Source: Microcaldota archaeon (GTDB taxonomy: Archaea > Micrarchaeota > Micrarchaeia > Norongarragalinales > Norongarragalinaceae). From it: 14,659 bases of DNA. The DNA lies in NCBI GenBank assembly GCA_018304285.1, contig JAGVWL010000022.1:1-14659 (forward strand), written 5' to 3'. The stretch's first letter is position 1. Every line of letters begins with the position of its first letter. Of the stretch, positions 1 through 5,222 are shown piece after piece. The notes below the pieces were generated by a model. The model was not told the DNA's origin. It saw only the letters and a program-made list of their open reading frames with translations, and searched no databases. A program made the translations under genes and the position numbers.

Positions 1-165
1 GCTCAAAAGCCCCACTGTAGTCAAAACCCCGTCGAAGGAGTTCATGACGAAATAGCGCCTTGCGAGCCTCGTCACTCCGGCCTTCTTCAGGTAATCGTAC
101 TCTCTGGATAGCTTTTTCAGCACTTTCTTTCCGCCTCCGCGCAGTGTGTTACGCGCCCGTTCCAT
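1..165 (-). CDS. VIT1/CCC1-family membrane transporter, N-terminal part (partial)
   Basis: The minus strand encodes 55 residues from an ATG at 165 to the window edge without a stop. After a basic leader (MERARNTLRGGGKK) it reads LARRYFVMNSFDGVLTTVGL. The ARRYFVMN.FDG..T..G pattern is what I recall at the start of archaeal VIT1/CCC1-like proteins (TIGR00267 type), where it leads into the first membrane helix. Family members are integral membrane proteins related to yeast and plant iron/manganese vacuolar transporters; the archaeal substrate is not settled. The gene is divergent from the HAD gene across a 69-base AT-rich gap. Only the first helix region is visible, so the assignment rests on one motif. 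Confidence 0.6.
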   Translation of the reverse strand, partial: MERARNTLRGGGKKVLKKLSREYDYLKKAGVTRLARRYFVMNSFDGVLTTVGLLS

Positions 166-202
166 TAAAAGCTTTTTTTTCGTTTGGTTCGCAAAAGGAT
201 TG

Positions 203-211
203 TCTTTTATT
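203..211 (+). promoter_or_regulatory. TATA-like box for the HAD gene
   Basis: The sequence cttttattc is centred about 28 bases before the ATG at 235, the spacing expected for leaderless archaeal transcription. The same AT-rich gap (166-234) must also hold the promoter of the divergent transporter gene. Confidence 0.45.
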
Positions 212-234
212 CACGTTTTTGAAAAGAATTGATT

Positions 235-1182
235 ATGCAATTCAAATTCCGGCGGGAGCGGTCCGAACCCACGCCCCGCGTTTTCGTTTTGTGCGACTTG
301 GACGACACGCTGGTTTTGACGCGCGAGCACTGGCAGAAAGCTTCTTTCTCCGCCATTCGCAGCATGGTGGCGCACGGATTGAAGATAACTGCGCCCGAGA
401 GCGTCGAGTTTATGCGCGAATGGAAAAACTCGGAAGAAGGGCGGTCTGCAATACATGAAATGCGGAACACACATGGGGAAATGAGAAACGACGAGGCATT
501 CCTCTATCACACCCTAATGAACAACGTTTATCCGGGCAACGAGAACGCGCACGACCACTACGGCCGGTTGGTAAAATTGGTTACAAGCGATTTGACCCCC
601 GGGCAAATGCAGTTTTTGGTGAGGGCGGGGAAAACCGCGTACGAACGGCAGAAGGCGGAAAACGTTTCGGACGGGACGCTGAGGGCAGCGCCCTACGCGC
701 ATGAGTTTCTGGACGCAATCAAGAGCGAAGGCGCGATTCCCGTCGTCGTAAGCAGGGGCTTGGAGCACAAGCAGCTGGACAAGCTTTTTCTCACCGGCTT
801 GGCAACGCATTTTGCAGGCCTGCCTAAGCCCATACTAACCACCGAGCCAAAAATATGGCCTTTCAAATTAAGGCGCTCTTCCCTCCCGGAAAAAACGCCC
901 AACTTTTTCGCTTGGGTGAAAAAGCAGCTTGGCGCGACCGAAAACGATTTCGTAGTAGTAGTGGGAGATAGGGAAGCGTCCGACATAGTTCCTGCAAAAC
1001 AGCATGCCGATGTCACCGTTCACGTTCTTACGGGCAGGAGAAACGTGGCCTTAGATAAACAACGGTGGGCGAAACCAGACGCTCCAGCTAAGAGCCAGGC
1101 GGACATTCAAGCCCGCACGCTGAAAGAAGCCCTGCCTGGAGTTTTAGCTAGAATAAGAACGTTTAAGGAGGCTGGAAAATGA
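235..1182 (+). CDS. HAD-superfamily hydrolase (phosphatase-like)
   Basis: A 315-residue cytoplasmic protein of the haloacid dehalogenase superfamily, which usually removes phosphate through an aspartyl-phosphate intermediate. Motif I is DLDDTL at residues 21-26 (nucleophile D21, general acid/base D23). Motif II is the serine in VVVSRG near residue 173. Motif IV is VVGDREASDI near 242-251, with acidic residues that would hold magnesium. The roughly 130 residues between motifs I and II form an insert the size of a C1-type cap, which sets substrate choice; the substrate cannot be read from sequence. The ATG at 235 is chosen over an in-frame TTG at 229 because it fits the TATA spacing. Its stop overlaps the start of pth2 (ATGA), so the two are probably co-transcribed. 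Confidence 0.8.
   Translation: MQFKFRRERSEPTPRVFVLCDLDDTLVLTREHWQKASFSAIRSMVAHGLKITAPESVEFMREWKNSEEGRSAIHEMRNTHGEMRNDEAFLYHTLMNNVYPGNENAHDHYGRLVKLVTSDLTPGQMQFLVRAGKTAYERQKAENVSDGTLRAAPYAHEFLDAIKSEGAIPVVVSRGLEHKQLDKLFLTGLATHFAGLPKPILTTEPKIWPFKLRRSSLPEKTPNFFAWVKKQLGATENDFVVVVGDREASDIVPAKQHADVTVHVLTGRRNVALDKQRWAKPDAPAKSQADIQARTLKEALPGVLARIRTFKEAGK
1167..1171 (+). promoter_or_regulatory. Shine-Dalgarno site of pth2
   Basis: A GGAGG motif lies inside the end of the HAD gene, seven bases before the pth2 ATG. It supports translation of pth2 as the internal gene of an operon and fixes its start. Confidence 0.8.
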
Positions 1183-1517
1183 AGCAGGCGATTGTTTTGA
1201 ATTCGGCGTTGAAAATGGGCAAGGGAAAGGCTGCGGCGCAGTCGGCACACGCTTCTCTGGAAGCCTCGCTTTTGGTTTCCAAAAGCGTTTTGGAAGAATG
1301 GCGCGGTGAAGGAATGGAGAAAGTAGTGCTTAAAGTGCAAAGCGACGGAGAGCTTTTGGAGCTTCACGCGCAAGCCAAGCGCAAAAAACTGCCGTGCGTC
1401 TTGATTCGCGACGCCGGCAGGACGCAGATTCCCGCGGGAAGCATTACTGCGCTGGCGATAGGCCCTGCTGAAGAAAAGCAAATAGATGAAATAACAGGGC
1501 ACTTGAAGCTGTTGTGA
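1179..1517 (+). CDS. pth2: Peptidyl-tRNA hydrolase, archaeal/eukaryotic type (Pth2)
   Basis: A 112-residue protein matching Pth2, which cleaves the ester bond of peptidyl-tRNAs that drop off the ribosome and so recycles tRNA. Family signatures are visible: MGKGKAAAQSAHA at residues 13-25, a KVVLKV strand near 48-53, and the active-site stretch DAGRTQIPAGSITALAIGP in the last third. Length is normal for Pth2 (about 115 residues), and the N-terminus lacks the membrane anchor seen in eukaryotic forms. It overlaps the HAD gene by four bases and has a strong GGAGG ribosome site. It converges with hjc with only 17 bases between the two stops. Confidence 0.95.
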   Translation: MKQAIVLNSALKMGKGKAAAQSAHASLEASLLVSKSVLEEWRGEGMEKVVLKVQSDGELLELHAQAKRKKLPCVLIRDAGRTQIPAGSITALAIGPAEEKQIDEITGHLKLL

Positions 1518-1534
1518 TTTTAGTTTGCTTTGCC

Positions 1535-1919
1535 TCAGCCTGTGAGCTGTTCGAGGGTCATTCCTGTTTCGCTTTCCCTCAGGCTGAGCGAAAACCCGTT
1601 TGCAGTTTCCTTAAGCACGAGCAATGGAAAGAACCGCCATTCCTTGCGCGGCACTTTCCACGCCAAATACACTTGCATTCCCGTGATTTTCTCCCACTCC
1701 TGGTAGGCGATTACCGTGGGCTTGTCCAAGTAAAATTGCATTCTTCCATGCTTTGCATTCGACTCCGAACTTGTTCTTTTGTCCAGATCGAAGCACGATC
1801 AAGTCGGGCGCGTCGCCCGCCACGCCGCTGCCGGCGGCGCGCACTACGAAAAACCCTTTTGCTTCAAACAGCGCTTTGAGCTGGCGTTCGAAAAACGAGC
1901 CTTTGTCGTAGTGCGTCAT
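1535..1919 (-). pseudogene. hjc: Holliday junction resolvase Hjc, frame interrupted by a one-base insertion
   Basis: Two overlapping minus-strand frames together make one archaeal Hjc, the endonuclease that cuts four-way DNA junctions during recombination. The first frame, from ATG 1919, has KGSFFERQLKALFEAKGFFV, then APDLIVL and FGVECKAWKN, supplying the catalytic Glu, Asp and ExK residues. The second frame continues with YLDKPTVIAYQEWEKITG, then KEWRFFPL, and ends at 1535. Removing one T from the T4 run at 1732-1735 (AAAA on the plus strand) joins them as ECKAWKNAIYLDKPTV, giving about 127 residues, a normal Hjc length. This may be an assembly or sequencing error, a genuine pseudogene, or recoding. 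The gene lies 42 bases after the upstream unknown gene and may have its own TATA box. Confidence 0.85.
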
Positions 1920-1940
1920 GCGAATAGAATCATGCGGGCG

Positions 1941-1949
1941 AATTAAATT
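1941..1949 (-). promoter_or_regulatory. TATA-like box for hjc
   Basis: The near-palindrome aattaaatt is centred 26 bases before the hjc ATG at 1919, so hjc can be transcribed on its own as a leaderless message as well as from the upstream gene. Confidence 0.5.
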
Positions 1950-1961
1950 CTGCCGTTGCTG

Positions 1962-2339
1962 TCATCGCTTTTTTTCCCTGAGCGCAATCAAGCCCCGGAT
2001 GGATTGTCCGAAGCCCAGCGCCTCGTGCTGTTCTAGCGTAGACAGGAAGTTCAACCCTAACGCTAATTTAACGAAGTCTTGTTTTGGAGCCTCGCCCTGC
2101 AGTATCTTGTGCTCGCGCGCGTCACCCGCGTCCTTGACTTCAAAACCACTTCCTTCAAGCAATTCCCTTAATTCGTCGGCTTCCATTGCTTCTTTAGGAA
2201 TCTTCAGCGCCGTGAACATCGGGCCTTCGGCGTAGGCCTTGATGTTCCCTATGGGCCCTCTGACATCCTGAGTTTTCACTCCCTTGAATTTCTTGGTTTG
2301 CTCGTGAATTTCGTATATTGCTTCCAGCCTTACTGCCAT
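1962..2339 (-). CDS. Conserved-looking hypothetical protein (125 aa)
   Basis: I do not recognise this family. It is a soluble, charged alpha/beta-looking protein without signal peptide or membrane helix. It begins MAVRLEAIYEIHEQ and contains an acidic helix-like stretch (KEAMEADELRELLEGSGFEV) and a basic C-terminal end (ALREKKR). The gene lies just before hjc on the same strand, so the two may form a short operon, hinting at DNA metabolism by association only. Codon choice resembles the neighbouring genes, and a TATA-like palindrome GTTTAAAC lies 28 bases before the ATG. The start is further supported by a G-rich stretch about 7-13 bases before the ATG that could act as a weak ribosome site. 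It is divergent from the CBS gene. Confidence 0.7.
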   Translation of the reverse strand: MAVRLEAIYEIHEQTKKFKGVKTQDVRGPIGNIKAYAEGPMFTALKIPKEAMEADELRELLEGSGFEVKDAGDAREHKILQGEAPKQDFVKLALGLNFLSTLEQHEALGFGQSIRGLIALREKKR

Positions 2340-2363
2340 GCAGTCATCCCCCCGTCAAACGTC

Positions 2364-2371
2364 GTTTAAAC
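2364..2371 (-). promoter_or_regulatory. TATA-like palindrome for the 125-aa protein gene
   Basis: GTTTAAAC is centred 28 bases before the ATG at 2339 on the minus strand. It sits only about 25 bases from the TATA box of the divergent CBS gene, so binding at the two sites could interfere. Confidence 0.5.
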
Positions 2372-2388
2372 AACTATTTTCCTGCTGG

Positions 2389-2396
2389 TTTAAATA
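2389..2396 (+). promoter_or_regulatory. TATA box for the CBS-domain gene
   Basis: TTTAAATA is a near-consensus archaeal TATA box. It is centred about 30 bases before the ATG at 2423, which indicates an almost leaderless transcript and supports that start over longer in-frame starts upstream. Confidence 0.65.
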
Positions 2397-2422
2397 ACGC
2401 TCCCACCAAAATTGTTATTGCG

Positions 2423-2845
2423 ATGGATACAGGTATTAAAGTTGGAGATTGCATGAAGACCGCTCTCGTCACTATCGGCGAGGATGCTTCCTCCTTTGAC
2501 GCGGCCAGAAAAATGGCCGAACACAAGGTAGGATGCTTGCTCGTTGAAAAGGGCGGGAGGATAACCGGCATAGTTACAGACTCGGATTTGATCAAGAAGT
2601 GCCTTGCGACCGAACGCGTTGACAAGAAGATTTCTGAAATTGCGAGCAAGAACCTCGTCGGAGTGGGCATAGACGCCGACTTGAGCGAAGCCGCGAGGGT
2701 AATGGGGCAAAAGAAAGTCCGAAGGCTGGTAATCCAAAAAGGCGGCCGCGTGGTCGGGATTATTTCCGAGTCCGACATAGTGAAAGTGTCTCCTTCTTTA
2801 TACGACCTGATAGCGCAAAAGCAAGCCCTCCAGGCAAGCGCGTAA
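2423..2845 (+). CDS. Two-CBS-domain protein
   Basis: A 140-residue cytoplasmic protein consisting almost entirely of a tandem CBS pair. CBS pairs bind adenosyl ligands (AMP, ATP, SAM and the like) and act as sensor modules. The first repeat runs from KVGDCMKTALVTIGEDAS to RITGIVTDSDLIKKC, the second from KISEIASKNLVGVGIDAD to RVVGIISESDIVKV. Both show the G-I-(V/I)-(T/S)-(D/E)-S-D signature that follows the central strands. No effector domain is attached, so its partner is unknown. The start at 2423 is set by the TATA box and by the CBS core beginning soon after; an in-frame extension to 2318 would run through the promoter. A hairpin spans its stop codon. Confidence 0.85.
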   Translation: MDTGIKVGDCMKTALVTIGEDASSFDAARKMAEHKVGCLLVEKGGRITGIVTDSDLIKKCLATERVDKKISEIASKNLVGVGIDADLSEAARVMGQKKVRRLVIQKGGRVVGIISESDIVKVSPSLYDLIAQKQALQASA

Positions 2846-2866
2846 TTAACGCTTGCAAGGGGTTTT
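2834..2866 (+). terminator. Possible hairpin terminator after the CBS gene
   Basis: GCAAGCG at 2834-2840 and CGCTTGC at 2850-2856 form a perfect 7-bp inverted repeat around a 9-base loop holding the CBS stop codon. A T5 run follows at 2863-2867. Archaeal termination mainly uses T runs, so the role of the hairpin is uncertain. Confidence 0.35.
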
Positions 2867-2949
2867 TGAAGCGCGGGAATATCCACCGTTATTGCGTGCA
2901 GCTTAAAGCCCATTCCGCGCCCGGATGGCTCGCACACCGAAAGGGATGA

Positions 2950-3414
2950 ATGCAGCAGTCAACAAAGCGCGGGCTGGGCGAGAAAGCGAAAGGGGATGCG
3001 CCAAAGCGGGTTGCGGGAAAAATGCACAAGGGCAAGCTTGAAACTCTCGAGAAAATGTTTTCCTCCGCGGAAAGCAAGGTTTTGCTGGTGGAAGGAAAGC
3101 ACGACATCGCGGCGCTTCGCGCCGTAGGAGTGGACGCGCGTTTCGTAACCGCGAACGACACTCCAGAGCGCATTGCCGCAAGGCTGGCCCGAACGGGCGA
3201 AAGCAGGGTTTTCCTGCTGCTGGACTTCGACAGGGAAGGGTTGCGCAAGCAACAGTTTTTCAAGGCTTTCCTGGAAGAACAGGGGTTTTCCGTCGAAACG
3301 GGTTTCGCGCGCAAGATGCGTTCCCTCTTGGGTTTTACGCACGCAGAAGAAGTGGAAAGGAAATACGCTGTTTTGAAAAAGAAAGGTGAATTGAATGGGA
3401 AAAACGTACGTTGA
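2950..3414 (+). CDS. Small Toprim-domain protein (UPF0292/COG1658 type, RNase M5-like)
   Basis: A 154-residue protein with a Toprim fold, the metal-binding domain of primases, topoisomerases and RNase M5. After a basic 30-residue leader, VLLVEGKHDIAALRAVGV carries the catalytic Glu near residue 50, and FLLLDFDREG carries the DxD pair near residues 97-99. This matches the archaeal small Toprim proteins whose exact function is not established; they are often found beside dnaG. Here the gene overlaps dnaG by 20 bases and supplies its ribosome-binding site, so the two must be co-transcribed. The start at 2950 has a weak G-rich site (gggatga) just before it; a later ATG at 3022 would still keep the Toprim core. 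A TATA-like cttaaag lies near 2902-2908. Confidence 0.8.
   Translation: MQQSTKRGLGEKAKGDAPKRVAGKMHKGKLETLEKMFSSAESKVLLVEGKHDIAALRAVGVDARFVTANDTPERIAARLARTGESRVFLLLDFDREGLRKQQFFKAFLEEQGFSVETGFARKMRSLLGFTHAEEVERKYAVLKKKGELNGKNVR
3385..3389 (+). promoter_or_regulatory. Shine-Dalgarno site of dnaG
   Basis: GGTGA, matching the 3' end of archaeal 16S rRNA, lies five bases before the dnaG ATG at 3395 and inside the preceding Toprim gene. It fixes the dnaG start and indicates translation as a non-first gene. Confidence 0.75.
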
Positions 3415-4756
3415 CACAGTAAAATACATGATAAAAGCGAATTACGAAATCGACGGGCTCGTCGAAAAGCCGGACATCGTCGGCGCCATCTTCGGGCAGA
3501 CCGAAGGGTTGCTGGGCGATGAATTGGATTTGCGCGAATTGCAGCGCAACGGCCGCATCGGGAGAATAGAAGTGGACGCGCAAGTGCGCAAGGGAAAAAC
3601 AGTCGGAATGATTTTAGTCCCTTCCAGTTTGGACATGGTCGAAACCAGCATTCTTGCCGCTGCGCTGGAAGTTGTAGACCGCGTTGGTCCGTGCGACGCC
3701 CGCATAAGCGTCACGCGCGTGGAAGATTCGCGCAATTTGAAGAGAAAGTCCGTTTTGGAAAGGGCGAAAGTTTTGCTCAAGGCTCTTGTGACCGAGGAAA
3801 TTCCGGAAAGCAAGGAGCTGAGCGAAATGGTGCGCGACGAAGTGAAAGTCGCGGACGTGGTTTCGTACGGCAAAGATGCTTTGCCTGCCGGGCCCGGAAT
3901 AGACAAGTCGAATGAAATAATCGTGGTCGAAGGAAGGGCTGACGTGATCAACCTTTTGAAGAACGGCATCAAGAACGTTGTCGCCGTCGGAGGCGCGAAC
4001 GTCGGGCTGACCATAACCGAATTGTGCAAGCAAAAGGAAACGACCGTGTTTCTGGACGGGGACCGCGGTGGGGACATTATCCTCAAGGAACTCGTCGCTG
4101 CTACGGACATTGATTTCGTAGCACGCGCGCCCGCAGGAAAAGAGGTTGAAGAGCTGGCCCGAAAGGAAATAATCCAATCCCTCCGCCGCCGCATTCCGCT
4201 CGACCAAGTCGCCGGCTTTGAAGAGCGCAAGCCCGTGGACAAGGGCTTCGCGAAGGGCGAAGCCAAAGAACGGGATTTCGAGCCGCGAGAGGAAAAGCCG
4301 TTCGTGAGAGCGCCAGCGCCGCATTTCGAGAGGCACGAGCGCCCGCGTTTCGAGGAAAGGCCTTCGCCTGCCCGCGAGCCTTTCCGGGAGCCGGTGAGGG
4401 AAGTGCGCGAACAGCCGCGAGTTGAAGTTTTCAAGCCGCCGCAAGCGCCGGCCGAATTGACCGGAGAGGAAAAGGCGCAGTCCGAGCAATTGCGAGGCGA
4501 GCTGAAAAAGCTTGAAGGAACGCTGAAAGCAAAGCTTTTGAACAAGGACTTGACTCCGGCGGCCGAAGTGCCGATTCGCGAAATCATGTCTTCGCTGTCG
4601 GACGCGAAGGAAGTTTACGCGGTAGTGTTGGACGGGATTGTCACGCAGAGGCTTATTGACCTCGCGGAACAAAAGCAGGCGAAGTTTCTCATTGGAATTC
4701 GCACTGGCAACGTAACCCGCAAGCCCGCTGGCTTGCGCATCGTAGTTTCCGAATGA
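3395..4756 (+). CDS. dnaG: Archaeal DnaG (primase-like Toprim protein)
   Basis: A 453-residue protein matching archaeal DnaG throughout. The N-terminal domain begins MGKTYVDTVKYMIKANYEID and includes FGQTEGLLGDELDLRELQ. The Toprim domain has E179 in IIVVEGRADV and D221/D223 in VFLDGDRGGD. The C-terminal domain ends EVYAVVLDGIVTQRLIDLA and VTRKPAGLRIVV. Archaeal DnaG has been reported to synthesise RNA primers in vitro and also to be a subunit of the RNA exosome (binding Csl4/Rrp41), so it may act in replication, RNA decay or both. Between the Toprim and C-terminal domains lies a long disordered Arg/Glu/Pro-rich linker, roughly residues 275-350. The gene overlaps the small Toprim gene and is followed by three inverted repeats. 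Confidence 0.95.
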   Translation: MGKTYVDTVKYMIKANYEIDGLVEKPDIVGAIFGQTEGLLGDELDLRELQRNGRIGRIEVDAQVRKGKTVGMILVPSSLDMVETSILAAALEVVDRVGPCDARISVTRVEDSRNLKRKSVLERAKVLLKALVTEEIPESKELSEMVRDEVKVADVVSYGKDALPAGPGIDKSNEIIVVEGRADVINLLKNGIKNVVAVGGANVGLTITELCKQKETTVFLDGDRGGDIILKELVAATDIDFVARAPAGKEVEELARKEIIQSLRRRIPLDQVAGFEERKPVDKGFAKGEAKERDFEPREEKPFVRAPAPHFERHERPRFEERPSPAREPFREPVREVREQPRVEVFKPPQAPAELTGEEKAQSEQLRGELKKLEGTLKAKLLNKDLTPAAEVPIREIMSSLSDAKEVYAVVLDGIVTQRLIDLAEQKQAKFLIGIRTGNVTRKPAGLRIVVSE

Positions 4757-4770
4757 GCTTTTGCAGGAAT

Positions 4771-4813
4771 AGCGAAAAGCTGTAAAAAAGACCAAATATT
4801 TCCGCTTTTCGCT
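4771..4813. repeat. Inverted repeat 1 after dnaG
   Basis: agcgaaaagc (4771-4780) and gcttttcgct (4804-4813) are perfect 10-base inverted arms separated by 23 bases. It is the first of three consecutive inverted repeats in the 157-base gap 4757-4913. Confidence 0.8.
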
Positions 4814-4817
4814 AGTC

Positions 4818-4858
4818 GCAGAAGGCAAGGAAAAAGTTCAAGTATCTTTGCCTTCTGC
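4818..4858. repeat. Inverted repeat 2 after dnaG
   Basis: gcagaaggcaa (4818-4828) and ttgccttctgc (4848-4858) are perfect 11-base inverted arms. The stem extends to 13 pairs if a G-U pair is allowed. The loop is A-rich. Confidence 0.8.
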
Positions 4859-4865
4859 TATAAAA
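4859..4865 (+). promoter_or_regulatory. TATA-like box for the 102-aa protein gene
   Basis: TATAAAA lies about 52 bases before the ATG at 4914, predicting a start of transcription near 4888 and a short leader. A second TATA-like stretch (ttttaaat, 4872-4879) lies inside inverted repeat 3. Confidence 0.4.
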
Positions 4866-4902
4866 CCGGGGTTTTAAATTCCCCGGCTTCGTTTTTTTTT
4901 CG
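4866..4902 (+). terminator. GC hairpin plus long T run
   Basis: ccgggg (4866-4871) and ccccgg (4881-4886) are perfect inverted arms around an AT-rich loop, followed closely by a run of about ten T starting at 4892. This would be an efficient end signal for the dnaG transcript, though it overlaps the presumed promoter region of the next gene. Confidence 0.5.
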
Positions 4903-4913
4903 GTTGAAACGCC

Positions 4914-5222
4914 ATGAAGAAGTTCACTCGTTCCCTGGAAAAGCATAAGGGACTTATCTTTGCCACAGTCACGAAGCAAGGGGTTGGCACGATTCACTTG
5001 CGCCACAAGCTGCCCTTATACCGTTTGAAGCGCATTATCGCTTCGCTTCAGCTTTCGCTTTATTCGGACGTCGGCCACCACAACCACTTGCAGTTTCGCA
5101 GCGGAGACGGGGTTCTGGTGGGAACGCTGGTGAACCAGAACCTGCTTTTGCTTCCCAAGTACGCGAAGACCAAAGCCCGGTCGCTCGAGTTCGCGCAGGC
5201 TTTAATCGACGCAATGCCTTGA
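4914..5222 (+). CDS. Hypothetical protein (102 aa)
   Basis: I do not recognise this family. It starts MKKFTRSLEKHKGLIFATVT and continues with a basic stretch (LPLYRLKRIIASLQLSLY), a His-rich turn (DVGHHNHLQF) and GDGVLVGTLVNQNLLLL, ending in a helix-like tail. It has no signal peptide or clear membrane helix. Codon choice (gaa, aag, cgc, ttg, third-position G/C) resembles the proven genes around it, which favours it over the antisense frame that overlaps its last 188 bases. The basic surface would suit nucleic-acid binding, but that is only a guess. It is preceded by a TATA-like box and a T run, and converges with the large membrane-protein gene. Confidence 0.6.
   Translation: MKKFTRSLEKHKGLIFATVTKQGVGTIHLRHKLPLYRLKRIIASLQLSLYSDVGHHNHLQFRSGDGVLVGTLVNQNLLLLPKYAKTKARSLEFAQALIDAMP

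Noticed and set aside
2374..2937. 187-codon minus-strand frame across the CBS gene
   Set aside because: It is Ser/Thr-rich, antisense to a clear tandem-CBS protein, and would cover the promoter region of the divergent genes.
3442..4828. Two long minus-strand frames (381 and 404 codons) across dnaG
   Set aside because: dnaG on the plus strand is recognisable throughout. The antisense frames are Ser- or Arg-rich and have no domain features.
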